NCBI GenBank assembly: GCA_030533445.1
Contig: CM060076.1
Span: 28,494,103-28,558,102 of the forward strand
Source of the DNA: Cyprinodon diabolis
Taxonomy: Eukaryota; Chordata; Actinopteri; Cyprinodontiformes; Cyprinodontidae
DNA length: 64,000 nt
Reading direction: 5' to 3'
Shown: positions 12,001-25,194 of the stretch, in pieces
Position numbering within the stretch: position 1 is the stretch's first letter
Layout: each line of letters opens with the position of its first letter
Notes under the pieces: model-generated
The model's database searches: none
Told to the model about the DNA's origin: nothing
Seen by the model: the letters and a program-made list of their open reading frames with translations, nothing else
Position numbers and translations under genes: made by a program

Positions 12001-15000
12001 AATTAACTATTTTTAGTTGTAGAGTTAGCCACAAATAAAAGTTCTTGTTCATAGAAATAAATTAAGATTTAAAATGTAGATTTTAGCCTATCAGCAAAAA
12101 ATTACCCATGTGGCTTTACTGTTTCCTGCTAGACAGGATATAGTAAAACACATCTAAGAAGAGGGGCAAACCATCTACTTAGATGTTCAGATGGAAAGGT
12201 TTGTTCTTCACCAGGATTGTTGTAACAGGCAACAGCAGCAACAGCAGCAAAATTACATTTTTGAATCCTTGAAGTCTCTGATGGCACACAGTACTTTAAG
12301 AAAAGAAAAAGTATATATGTTTGTTGAGACAAATAATAAAGAAAATTAGAAAATTAGCCTGTGTTTCTGGTTATATTTTGCCACCTGAGGGCTGACGCAT
12401 GATATGATGGGAAACACATCTCGCAATGAGTCCATTTTGACAGTAGCTCAAGCTCGTCTGAACTTGTTTAATTGTTTCCAGCTTTACTGATCAAGTTGTT
12501 TCCCAAAACCGCTGCTTCTGTTGGTGGTTTTTACCTTCAAAAATCAAATGCGAATGTGCGTCACCGGGAAGTACAAACAATTTGTTTTAATATTGCTGCA
12601 AACAGTTCACCTCAGAGATTTTCAAGTTGTATTATTATTAATATGTATTAATTCTTCCATAAGTAAAAGGAATTTGGTCTCATTTTCACAAATAAAGGAA
12701 CAGCTATAAATTATCTTCTGCTGCAGTAATGAACCAATTAATTGGCTAGATGCTCTTCTTAGAAAGGTTAAACCAGATAATAAAATAGATTATTAACATT
12801 TGTTTTAGGTAATGCATCCTAACTCATGAACGATGATTTATAACTAATAATATCACTTTAAAGTTTACCTTTTCAGCATGCATGGGCTTGAACATCAAGA
12901 TAAGCTTGGACATATTTACTGTTTTGTTTTTTCCTCACCCAACCACTTTCTGTGCCTAAATGGTAAACATGTTTTTATTCAAAGTTCACCGACCCAAGCA
13001 TTGGCTTAGTATTAAACTAGTGCCATCTGAGCACCAACACTTTGTTGGGACAGAAGGAAGAACTTCAACCACATGGCTGTTATAGTTGGCTTGCTTTCAG
13101 CTCAATTTGCTCTGATTGGTTGTAGTCCGGTTGGATAACCTGGATTTTATTGATCAGATAAAGCGATACCAGCTTGACTGAAGAACAGTGGGGCGAGACT
13201 GAATGAAGGACATTCAAAGTTTATTTTTTTTACAAAGGTAATCTTTTTACATGTCAAGAAGTGTCTGCAAAGCTGCAAGAAAGAGAGAGCAACACTTTAA
13301 GCAAATAACAGGAAGGTAGAACACACAAGAGCAAAGCTTCTCTGTTTTATTATTTAGAGTTTCTAAGCTCTGTCCGTATCCAAGTATATTGCTTTTAAAA
13401 ATTGCATTTCAAATTTTTTTGAGATCTCAAAGTTTAGGTAAAAAGAATACATTCAGAAACACGTGTTGTAGTGATTCCAGTTACTTTAATTTTGTTAATC
13501 ACTAATACAAGCTGCTAAACATTTTAAAGATTGGCGGCTGTGTATGGCAGCCCCATTTCTGTAAAGAAATTAATTGAAAAGGCGCTATACAAGTACAAGC
13601 AGAGCCAATTTACTATATTTATTAGTAAGAATCAGGGTAGGACAAAAAAAAAATATAGGACAAAATGCTTCTGTCCTTGTTAGTGTGATGGTATAATTAT
13701 TACCCTGGTGCCAAATTAAAAAAATATAATGATTTACATAAAGCACTTTTAATGAGGAGGAAGTAAGCGTTGTCCTGAGTTAGTTGTGATGGTGATTAAA
13801 GGTGATGCAAATTCTCCAATTGGAGTAAATAAAACACAACAGAAGGAATAGCTAAAACGATCCCACACATAACAAGCAGAAACCTCGATATAAATTGTTT
13901 TTCTATGAAAAAAACAATTAATTCATTATGAAGATTGTGCTAAATGACCCTTATAATCCAGAAATAATTATAGTGTGTTTGTTATATAACAGCTCTGATA
14001 TGCCCGGTCATAATTAACATCAGTGGAAAACAAAGAGCCGGAAAAGGTGAACACAAATAGAGTTTGTGCTGACACAAATGCTGCATTATGGTGCACTGAG
14101 CCCCCCACACAGAACAAAATCCATAAAAACAGCCTCGAACCAGTGTAACCCTGTTCCAAACACATGACACCGATTAATTATGCTGATGAACAGCTTTGTC
14201 AAGCTTTCTTGTTCAATACACCGTCCCCTTTCCACGTTTTCTAAACGATAAAAACATTTACAGCTCCTGTTACCGTGCCGTGTTTTTTTTTTTTTTTTAG
14301 ATTGGGGGTATAAAAAGTGGTAGCATGAGATGCACATTTTAAATTTATATTCAAACTGTAGCTCAGACAGCATGTACGGAGAATTTTAAGTACCGTTATA
14401 AATTATTCAGAGGCATCATAAGTGTCTCAATCCATAAGTGCCACTGTAGAGTTGAAGCATTCCATCGTTTTAACAGGCCGAAAACCCTGTCTGCCTTCAC
14501 AGCCATTAGGTTTATTAGTGTAGCTTCTACTGAGCGTTAAATACACACACACACCAAAGGCATGTGGAAGCTCACAGGAACAAATTCCATTGGCAAGTGA
14601 GACTAGAGGTTTATAGCCAGATGGTTAACCTGCCCCGAATCAATCTGATGAAGACCACAGTGGGACAATCTGCCTACATGCGGAAACTCGCACACAAACA
14701 CCTCATAAAGGCTAATGAAAAGCCATCAACTGGTAATTTTACTATACAAGACCCAAGGAATCCCCTCTCACTTCCCGATACGTGGGTATACATGCAACCT
14801 TGCTTGAGCCGCCCACTGATGGAGCAGCTTGGAGAATCAATGTCATAGCTGATAAGGTTTAATAATCCATACAAAGAGTAAGCTAAACTCAAAGTTTAAT
14901 AAATATATAATTTTTTCTAATAACTCTGTAAAATTGACCAAGAAGTTTTGCTAAACTTAAAATTAAACACAGTTATGTGTTTTTAAAGGTGAATCTTTTG

Positions 15001-15246
15001 TATCTTAGCACCGTTTAGTTGAATTAGACGGATAGTTTGGGATTTAGATGCAAGATTTTGTTAATAAGGTTAAGAAAAGTTAATACTTTTTTTCCCTACA
15101 GTAAATCTTTTCCTCTTCACTTTGTAATTGTGATTTGATGACGAATATCATGTTAGTCTGAAAAAAATCAAGTCCAGAGTAGACTTCTACCATTCATCCA
15201 TTAGCATTCCCAAGATCATGGTGTTCTATGAGCTTTTTACCTTGAT
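9016..15246. other. Non-coding stretch, no gene seen
   Basis: AT-rich, with a G run near 9408-9422, an AT microsatellite near 11411-11450 and a T run near 14283-14299. At 11213-11400 there is a probable repeat tail (TTTATTTTGTCATTTTGTAC). At 13575-13620 there is a short relic like the GGCGCTATACAAGTAC tail of teleost SINE/L2 elements. All reading frames are short and unsupported. Confidence 0.5.
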
Positions 15247-15254
15247 GTGTTAAG

Positions 15255-15624
15255 TAGGGATGCAACTAACAATTATGTGCAACTCGATTAATCTGTCGAT
15301 TATTTTTCTCGATTAATCGATTAACAATCGATTAATAAACAAGACTTTTTGCTAAATTCAACCAGGTGAAGCTAAAACGTTTCCACTTGAGGAGCTCCGG
15401 ATAGAGCTGATTGAAAGACGAACAAGTTTTTCCATCTTAAATGTAAAATGTTTTTTTTTTTTGCATTTTTGGAATATATGCTGTTCAAGATGGGTCGCTG
15501 TCAGGTAAAAGCATGTTTCAGAGTCTTTAAACTCCAAATAACAATTAATCGATTACTATATTATTTGACAGTTATATTAATAATCAATTAATCACGATTA
15601 ATCCAACTCATTGTTTCAGCCCTA
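15255..15624. mobile_element. hAT-like MITE, 370 bp
   Basis: The terminal repeats are TAGGGATGCAAC on the left and TAGGGCTGAAAC on the complement at the right. They are flanked by GTGTTAAG (15247-15254) and GTGTAAAG (15625-15632), an 8-bp target duplication with one mismatch, as hAT elements make. The interior is rich in ATTAATCGATTA palindromes, and there is no coding sequence. Confidence 0.85.
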
Positions 15625-15632
15625 GTGTAAAG

Positions 15633-18600
15633 TTTACCTGATTTTAATCTCTGAAAAAATCCAAGTCTATTAGGAAAGGAGCAGGAAAGAGATTTTAATC
15701 AGCAAATAAATCTGAATACATATATCACATTTTGGGTTTTAGATGCAGCAGTAAAATGGAGCCAATAAAAAATAACCTTTATGCTTTTATTTAGGATACA
15801 TTCCACCCAAACACTTAAACATATTCTTCTGAATGAGATACAGCATACGCTTTCAATTTTTCTCTGGCGAGGAGCTCCAGATTTATACTCTCCTTCCTTT
15901 ATAACAGTTCTGTTAACGGTGTCACTGAGAATAAAGGACTATCAATACCTCTTCAGTATTAGTATCTTTATTATTTTTTTATAGGCTCTGCTATGTGTGA
16001 AACCAGCATCTAGAAACAAAACTGCCTAGTTTGCAGCAGCTCTGAATGTTTTAAATACATGAAAAAATTAAAAAAGACTTCAATTCTGAATGAAAACAAA
16101 CATCCAGTGGATTATGTGGATTTTGAAATATTATTGTGATATTAATGGACAAAGAATGTAAAGGACACCCAGAAGTTTTTGTTTCCCTTTACAGCTGTAC
16201 AGACGCATGGATTGCTCATAAGCCTATAGAAACAACTCAAGCTGAGTCAGAAACAAGTTTGGGTCAGACACTCTTCTGCGTCTATTGTCGTCTACAGAGA
16301 CAGCTGTCCTTTGAGAGTTTGTCTGTCAGATTATATTAGCAGGAACAGCAACGGTCAGGACCAGACAGCGGTCAGCAGGTGGTCCCCCAGACTTACTGGA
16401 ATCAACCAAGGAAACCAGAATAAAACACATAGAACTAGAATTTTACCAGAATGTTTTTGAAGGAACAGTTGCAAATAAAAAATGAATAACACTAAATCTG
16501 ATGCTATTGGATTTTTTTCTTTTAGAGGTTGGTAAATCAGCTCTGACGGGATCTAAATAAGCCTTTAGTTTTGTTTTTTTTGTAAATGCAGGGTTATCAA
16601 ACCTTTAATCATCTTACTGTAAAAGCCTCAGATTACTATAGAGCAACATATGCTAGCTTTTTGTCCTTGGCAATACTCTCCTGTTTAGAAAAAAAAAGAA
16701 AGAAATTTTTTCCCTTGAAATAAATTACTTTGTTTGGAACTTTGACTTGATCCAAGTGGAGGAATGTTTTCTGATACCCTCTGTTTGAAACCCAGGTTGG
16801 CCTGACTTCAAAAAGTGAACTGCATGTAGGTGTAAATTTGTCACCACTCTAGTCGGAGCATCACCTCTCTGATAGAATGGTGACCTGGCTTGGACAAACG
16901 GCATGTTCTGGGAAAGAGTCCAACATCCCTGGAAGCATGTAGCGGATCAAATGGGGCGAGTAATGGATCGAGTGCTTTCTTTAATCTGTGTGCCATCAGC
17001 AAAATAACCAAAAAGTACAACAGCTTGTAACAATACTGTGGGTTCACTGCTGCAGGTTAAACAAAAAATATCAGAAAAAGTGTTAAGTTGACTGAAGGAA
17101 CTTCTTTCTTGTGAAAAAATTATTTTTATTAGAGAAGTCACATTTGACCCGTCTATCACCTGTTTTCTCTCCACATTTGGATTTCCTTCAGGCGAAAAAA
17201 GGGATTGGCCTACATGCCTTTTGCAACCTACTCAAGTGCTTTTTATTTCAACCTAATGATACTGTGCTCCACCCAAGTTCCTGTCAGCACGCACTCCTCT
17301 GATTCATATTCTTCAGAAATTTAAATTCTGTGTAGTCCTGCCCAAGGAAAACAACAACATCTGGAGCCTCGCAAAAGGGGGACTTTTATGATGAATGTTT
17401 CACTGAGAGGAGCGTAATTCATAAAAAGCAGAAATGCAAATAACTCTACTTCAGACCACCACTGAGATAGTTGATAGTAGAACAGCATGGAAGCAGATGA
17501 ACGCCGAGCTGCATGAATGGTGAAATGCGCTCACTTTGCCAGAGCCTTGTCCCTGATGGATTTGGGTTGTGAATGAAAAGCAGAAAGTGAGTTTATAGCG
17601 TGAGTCATAAATATCGGGAAAAAAGTCTAAAACGGCTAAGAGATATTAACGGTGGGAGACATTCAGATTAAAAAAAGCTTCATTTAAAATGTATGGTTTT
17701 ATAGGCTTGCTGTGCCCTGGTTAGGGCTGGAATGCTACATTCTGAGTCAAGGTGAAGAAGGGAATCTGCTTCTGACCAAAAAATCTGATTTTAGCTAAAT
17801 GTAACCTTTTTAAACAGACAGATGGATGGATCTAAAGGTTTATAGTAAAAGAAATAAAGCAGTCAACAGAATTATGAATTAACTGCAAGATATTTTGATA
17901 TCAATAAGCAGCAGAAGTATTATCAGGTTTTCCTGATGCTCTAGTCCTAGAATAAAACTAGAATTGGCGTCCGTATTGGTGAGTTAAAGGTTTAGGAATA
18001 CCAGTGTTTAGAAATTGACCTCATAGAGCGAACCCGCTACAGGGGTTTGACTGCAGTGACTGTTTAAAGGACTCATTTGTTAAGCTGTTTAGAGCTGTGC
18101 TGGTGAAAGAATTGCCTGAGCTTTCCATCTCTTCACATCCTGCTGATAATGTCTCTTTCCTACATATTTTCCAACAGTGTACGTTCTCAGTTTTTTTTCC
18201 CATCCCTCTGCAAGGCTCTTCCTCACAGCTTCATCTCTACAGACCTCTATCCCTCCTTTCATCTTTTTTAGTTTAAATGTTATTAATTTCCAGCCCTCTC
18301 TGCATGAGCCTTTAGATCGTCTGCTGACCTTATATAGCCTCAAACCTCTTATTTTTTTAAACAGCAGCTCTACTTATTTTAACATATTTCTTCACTTAAA
18401 AAAAAAACTTTTGTGATTTCCCTGTTGGCTACTAAAACGGGCACCAAAGAGCCTCCTTCATCAGTGTTTCTATACGCCTGATGGACTGCATTTCTAAAAA
18501 CAGTGGTAGCACAAATGAAACCAGCTGCATGAGTCTGTTTTCACTCTCCTTTTCACCTCCAGTATTTTACAAAGAGGTAATCATTAGCTTTCGTATGGAA

Positions 18601-21600
18601 AATGCTTGTGGTGTATCTTTCTTCTTGTTTTAGGTTGCAGATGCACTCCACCATATGCATCCTGGTCCAATTCCGTCTCCCATTCAGATACCAACTGATT
18701 CCCCTTATTGCACATGCAGCTGACTACAAGAAGGCCCTACGGGATACAAAGTAAGAATTGCTGCTTGAAGAAGTGTAGCTTTACAGCAATCAAGAGCAAA
18801 ACAAAAAAAACACAATCATCTATCTGCATTCCTTTGCTGCAGGATTGAGCTTGCATAGAACATCTGAGATGTCATGAGAAATTTGTCAACAAAAGAAAGA
18901 TGTGAACTGTGATGATAAACAAAGCTAAACGAGGAGGCTCTCTGGGGTGAAAGCAGAGTACAGCACACCCCATAATAGTGAAAAAAAAAAAGAGGCCTAG
19001 TATCCTAGCAACAAGCAGAAAGAGAACACAGCTTGTTCTGCAGTGTCCTCTGTTGCTCCGGGATCTCAAACCTTACATCTTTGCAAAAGTTCACCTCAGC
19101 AAATTTTGCCAGACTTTTCTCCTTCTTCCCCTCCATTTATCAATCATTGGCCCACATTGCACCACTTTGAGATCAGTCTTTCTTATCAAGTGTGCATGCT
19201 GTTTAACGCTGCGGCATAGGCTGAAGGGTTTCAGAGAGAGCCTCAGTTTATACTTCATCTATCTTACACAGGGATACGTGCCATGTATTTAAAGGAGCGG
19301 TGGGCAGAGATATAGCACTGGATCCCACTTTGAAAATCCTTTTAAGCCATCCCCTTCAAACCCTTTGCCATGCTGTAGCGAGCCATGGCGCAGCGACAAC
19401 ATCAATGGCTTAATCCCCTTTACATCTTTTGTTGACTGGGGGGAGATTTGGCAAGATAGGAGAGCATACATGGTGAGGGGTAAAACTGCAAAACATCTGA
19501 AATTCCTCATGGCTAGAACTACTTTCCTGTTTGTGATTGTAAAAACAGAATCTGATATGGGTGATGGTAAAGCAACCTACACGTAATGGTAAGAGTTATT
19601 GGCACTATGTCAGGCAATTGTTTTTATTGCACCAATGCGAGTTTGTTGATGTCAGTCCAAAATTATGAAGGTATAAGAGACAACTGTTGTTAGCATACTA
19701 GCTATTAACACATATAATACAAATATTATTGTAAAGTGTGTGTTCAAGTACAGTAAGATGTTTGAACTATAATATTTTCTTGTGTTTGGTTTCCTTAAGA
19801 ATGGGAAAGATAAATGGCTACTCCAAGAAAAAGTTTGCAATCCAAACAAGATTGAAAACACCAAAATCCAAAGTTCAACCACTTGGCGACTGTTAATGAG
19901 AGAAAATACTGTTCTTGAGACCAGACAACAGCCAACCTCTTTAGGTAGTTACATGTTCCAAAATAATAGGGAATGATCCAATCCATAGATGTAACCAGAA
20001 TCCTGATCTCACATTGACTATACGTTCTGTGTCTGCTTCCTCATCCGTCCGGTGGAATCCATACTACAAGCACATAAGATCAATTGAAGGATCGGACAAT
20101 AGCAGAGGCAACTGAACCCGCCTTTTACCCCCCGTAATTTCTCATTAATTCACTTTGCTCTTCCATTCTGCCTTCCTTTCTGGCTTATCTTTTCTTTGGA
20201 ATTGTATTTTGCACCACAATTTGTCAAAAACAGACTCAAAACCCTAATTCTGAGGAGGAGTATCCATTTCTCTGAATCGCCACAGCAACTCTAGCCCTAA
20301 AGATTTGCTTGAAGCCCTACTTATTGGCCCTACTTTTTCTTAGTATTCATCAAAATACAAATATAAACTAGTATCTCTAGCAGCAAAGATTATGACACCT
20401 TGCTTAAAATAATAAATAAAAAAACTATTTAATGCCTATACAAATAGATTGAAGGGACAAAAAAGTTTTGTTAAAAACAAAAACATATTTAATACTTTAT
20501 GACACAATTAGAAATGTTATAATAAGTCTTAAAAGTTCCAACAAAAAATATATGGTCTCCACATGAATAATGTAAAATCTGCTTCTTACATGAACTAAAC
20601 TGGAAAAACTTAAGTGGGGCCTCACAGACAATCAAATGTAAGTCTTTGACAATGAAAACTAAAAAATTAAAAAAAGTTAAAGTTAAAGTAAAATTTAGTT
20701 CTGTCATTTATTTGATACTACAGGGTGATTACATTCTCATTAAAACAAAGAAAAATACTTAAACTTAATTGGTAACAAGCCTCTGCCTGGCACTGGTGCC
20801 TGGGTAAAAATGTGCTGATACTGAACTCTCCAAATGGCAGAAGTAGAATAAAGATCAGAACTAAGGAAGCCACAGTGCAGACAAAGAGAATAATTGGCTG
20901 TCAAGGGTGTCAGCTTCGCTCAATGTGCAAGTGAGATGAATAACTTAGTTTGCCTCATCTGACACGAACCAACTCGATTAAAATTTAAAGAACCATCTGG
21001 ACACAAACTGTCCATAAAGAGAGGTCCCAGCTTTTCTAAATAACTATAAGTAAAACCCTAAACCAAAGCTTAACATTTCATGCAATAATCCCCTCCTTCA
21101 GTCATGTAGTCAGTATTTAATCAAACCTCATCTCTACATTTGCAGACCCCAAAGATGGCTGACATTTAAGAGGATCGGAAAGAGGCCTGAGAACATCTCG
21201 AGATTTTCCCCTGACGAATGCTGCATTAATGCTAACGCAATTATCCTCTAAATCTATGATACATGCAAACACATGAGAAGATAAAAAGCTTTTGTGTTTG
21301 CGTCCCCCCGTATTTGCCGCCAGTTATCGATTAAGCCAGACAAGCCCGTTTTCTGTGTACTTGCATTATCAGCTTTCACATAAGCGCTTTACAAACATCG
21401 TAGTCGGTGGAATTGAATGCCCAACATATGCCTCGGTTCAAATTCCCCCACAGTAGGAAATTAAAAAGCTATTTCTATTACTAACAAGCAAAGAATTTCA
21501 GCCGGTAAATAAAAGGTAAAAGCTAGGTCTTACGTAGGAGTGTTTGTAACATCTTCTTGATGGAATTTTAGCTGCCATTTGATGTCTGATTGTCAGCTCA

Positions 21601-22900
21601 AATATGAGCTGCTAAACAGGTTAGCTACATTCTTATTTCCACTTTATACATTTTTAAAAGTAAAGAAACTCTTCCCCTTCCTACTTTCATATTCTCTTCA
21701 AACTCCCACATCTTCTATGGTATTCTGTTTCTGCACCCATCCCACATAAGAATCCAATTGTCATCTCAATGTTCAGGCCTTGTCTCAGGCTAAAAGTAAC
21801 AAAACAAGGAGGGATAGGCATGCCTTCCCCCTCATGCCAAAGTAAAACATGTACATGTTTAGTTACACAGTCCAGCCTGCAAGAGGAAATTGGTCTGCAG
21901 AACAGCAAAGAAATGTTACCTGAAACTATCTAAATAGAGATTCCAGAGGACAAAGCAAAAGTGCTGCAGACTGTAAAATTAATTCCAGATGTTTTAGCCG
22001 ACCGTCAAAACTCCAAATTATCTCATCCATCTTGGTGGCCCACTGCCAGTTTCATGTTTTTTGCATGCGCAACAGTTGTGCACTGAAGTAATTCCGCTGA
22101 AGTGCTTAAATATTAATTTACCACATCATATCTCACACAAACTCCCAATGGGCATTCTATATTCTCAGTCTGACAACCTTTGTGTCATGTTAGAAACAGA
22201 GGTCATACTGCACTCAAGAAACCAATCTATATCTGTTAGGCTGGAGGTTGGAGGAAGGTGACAGCCCTTTATATAAACTAAAGTGAGGGGAAAGATCTCT
22301 GCTGACTCCAGTCACCAGTGCCACAGCAGTCCAAACCAAAGAGCTGACAGGCAGAAAATCCAAATGTTCCTTCCAGGCTCGAGCTGCTGACTTTTGGCAA
22401 CCTGGGACTTAGCTGCAGTTCAAGGTCAATGATTATATTGCATAGACAGAATCAAACTGCTGACAGTGACTTTTAGGACCCCCAAATGGATTACTGTCAC
22501 TGCGCCACCTGAGCCCAGTTACTTTTCCAACTCCTCCTTGTGTCCGTTGTTTGCATCCTAATCTGGCATGAAGCAGAGATCAATGAGTATCTGAACAAGG
22601 GTAAAGAAAAGTAATCAGCCAAAGTCAGCTAAGGTTGGGCCACTTACTGAGGACAAGAGAAGGACATCGTATACAGAACTATAAGGGATTCTAAGAAACA
22701 TGTTGAAAAATGCACTCAGCTATCCAGTCTCTACGTTTAAGTAACTCGTAGTAAAACACACACTAAACCTTTAATCTGAACTTTTCTCTTTTATTTGAGC
22801 ATTGGTAGATAAACTGATGAGTAATACCAAAGACTGTGTAACAAAGTTGTATTTTGCCTTTATACCAATAGTTTGTGGTCTGAAATCAGGAGAAACTGGC
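15633..22900. other. Non-coding stretch, no supported gene
   Basis: No recognisable transposon or protein-coding gene. A 117-bp open segment at 18634-18750 is flanked by a TTTTAG acceptor and a GTAAGA donor on the plus strand, but it encodes nothing I recognise. Several patches (17380-17460, 21170-21260) look like conserved non-coding DNA by composition only. Confidence 0.4.
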
Positions 22901-22902
22901 AA

Positions 22903-23219
22903 ATGGCATGTACTTATATAGCGCCTTTATTAAAGTTAGGAGACCTGACCAAAGCGCTTTACACTACATTCATTCACCCATTCACACACACACTGATAGT
23001 GGCAAGCTACATTGTAGCCACGGCTGCCCTGGGGCTCAGTGACAGAAGCGGGGCTGCCGTACACTGGCGCCACCGGGCCCTCTGACCACCATCAGTAGAC
23101 AATGCAGGTGAAGTGTCTTGCCCAAGGACACAACGACACTGAAAGTCGGAGTCGGGGCTTGAACCGTCAATCCTTCGATTTCAGGGCAAACTCCTACATC
23201 CAACGCCACTGTCGCCCCA
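22903..23219 (-). mobile_element. tRNA-derived SINE with L2-like tail, minus orientation
   Basis: Read on the minus strand, it starts GGGGCGACAGTGGCGTTGGA (A-box-like) and has GGTTCAAGCCCC (B-box-like). The common teleost body (CTTGGGCAAGACACTTCACC) and the tail AAGCGCTTTGG ... GGCGCTATATAAGTACATG follow. It is close to full length. Confidence 0.8.
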
Positions 23220-23530
23220 CAAATCAGCTATGAGTCAACTTAGTCTTGTGTACCGAAGAACCCCTTTCTATGTGCATTTTCCCGACATAAATTAAGTCTT
23301 AAATCTTTAGAAGTGGTTTGTTTTTATTTGTAACAAAGGGATTCCATGAATCATTGAGAGCAAACTACTAGGAAAACAATTCTTAAATATCGGGTATATT
23401 CTTATTTTTGTTTACAACATCCATCTTGGCTTGTCCCTAATTATATATATTGTATGAAATTGTGTTATATCAATCTGGTCCTATAGTCACTCTATTACAG
23501 ATGAAGTGATGCAGTTAAAGTAGTTTCGCC

Positions 23531-23664
23531 TTGCCCTGCGATGGACTGGCGATCTGTCCCGGGTGTACCCCGCCTCTTGCCTGTAGACAGCTGGAGATAG
23601 GCACCAGCATCCCTTGAGACCCTGCTTGGGATAAAGCGTGTCAGAAAATGGATGGGCGAATGGT
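23531..23664 (+). repeat. 3' half of a dispersed teleost repeat (ATGG-tailed)
   Basis: CCCTGCGATGGACTGGCGAT ... GGAGATAGGCACCAGCA ... GGGATAA ... AAAATGGATGGG matches the 3' half of the fuller copy at 50294-50608. Confidence 0.7.
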
Positions 23665-23944
23665 TAAAGTAATTTCGCCCTGGGATTATTAAAGTAATTA
23701 TGATTCCTTGTTGATGGGACAGGTGTTGTGAATGAAACAGTATGCATTGATGACTTTATCTGTTTACTACAGTGTGTTGAATTCATGTAAATGTGTATTT
23801 AAAGGCATTTCAATTAGTAGAAAAAATTGCAGGGGGGAATATAAAAAAAAAAAGTCTAATCAACCAAAACTTTCCCAACCCCCATGCAGTACCTCTTTGG
23901 ACCCCCTAGGGGCAGCAGATCCCCCTGTTGAAGACCTACGCCAT

Positions 23945-24300
23945 AAGGCCAATTTATACTTCTGACGCATAGCCTCTGCAACAGTCAAAACAGCCTCAAA
24001 AAAATCCTGACTACACGTCGGACGGTCGCAAACCCGCGCAGACCTCAAGCAGAAGTGTGCAGACAAAAAGCAGCTGCGATTGGTCCTTCGTACGCATTTC
24101 CGGCTGTCTGTGTGGTCGTCCTTCTCAATTCGATGCCGGGGAGCACCATTTTTAAAAACAGAGGAGTAATAACAACAATGGATAACCACGACGAAAGGTT
24201 GATCGAGGAGGTACAACCACTTGTACGATGCCTCAGGCATGTTGTTAAGGAACATAAACACTCCCGCCGGCGCTGCCGAAGAAGTACTTGTGACCATCAA
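23945..24300 (+). mobile_element. Possible PIF/Harbinger-derived fragment
   Basis: It begins TAAGGCCAATTTATACTTCT, a type of end I associate with teleost PIF/Harbinger elements next to TAA. At 24178 on the plus strand it contains an ATG opening MDNHDERLIEEVQ, which resembles the start of the MADF (Myb-like) protein of these elements, and the resemblance then breaks down. The right end was not found. Family assignment is tentative. Confidence 0.4.
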
Positions 24301-24779
24301 TTTATTTATTTCTTCAAAGAGCTAAACAATTGACTCAGATCGTAATAAAATTTTAAAAATGTGTAGTTTTTTGTTTTTTTTAACAATTGGTAAAAAAAAA
24401 AAAAAAAGGCAAAGCCTCACAGTCCGAACCAGACCTATGGGTTAAACTTTGAAAAAGCCCGGGAACAAGCATCTCTTATATCTGGGTGATGGTTTAGAAC
24501 AAAATAAATTTGGTAACAGGATATATTTTACACTTAGGAGGTGACAAACAGCCTAAAACTTCCATGAGTTAGGTTAATATTGCATTACAGCTGGTTAGGT
24601 ACAAAGTTTTATAAGTATTGCATGTTAAACTTTGTAAGCTGTTGCATTATTAAGAGTACGACAGAGATGCTTAGTCTATAATGGTGCATGCATAGAAATT
24701 ATAATCAGACTAGAGAACAACAAGTGAGAGGTATATGTTTCTATAAATAGTTTCTATATCTGCAGTAGGGTTTGATTAG

Positions 24780-25190
24780 GTATAACATGTCAGAGCCAAG
24801 CACTTGGCCAATCTGCTTTGGTATCCACAGGGTGGAGGTGTTTCAGGTGGTGCAGTTGTCAGCACACTGTAAGTGCTGCTCCTTTCCAGGGGCCGCAGTG
24901 GGACTTGTCTGGAAAACATCCAGATGTCAAGGAGACATCTTGATCAGATGTCCAAACCACTTCCAGTGACCTTTTTTAATCAGAGGAGCTGTGGCTGTTC
25001 CCTGAGCTCCCCCCAGATTACAGAGAGTTTTGACCCATCTCTGAAGGTGAAACCATCCACCCTGTGGAGAACCCTCACCACATTTACCTGTTTGCAGGAT
25101 CTAGCTCATTCAACCTCTATCGATATCTTAAGTGAGGGTCAGAATGTAGACAGAGCTGTTAATCAGAAGCTTCTATTTTTGCTTTAGTAT
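24780..25190. repeat. Decayed LINE-like dispersed repeat
   Basis: Segments such as GGAGACATCTTGATCAGATG, CATCTCTGAAGGTGAAACCA and GTGAGGGTCAGAATGTAGAC resemble a very common teleost interspersed sequence as I remember it. It has no intact frame, and its ends are not definable by eye. Confidence 0.3.
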
Positions 25191-25194
25191 TTTT

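Noticed and set aside
18634..18750. Candidate plus-strand exon flanked by TTTTAG and GTAAGA
   Set aside because: The 117-bp segment is open, but the product resembles no family I know and there are no neighbouring exons. Chance is likely in 64 kb.
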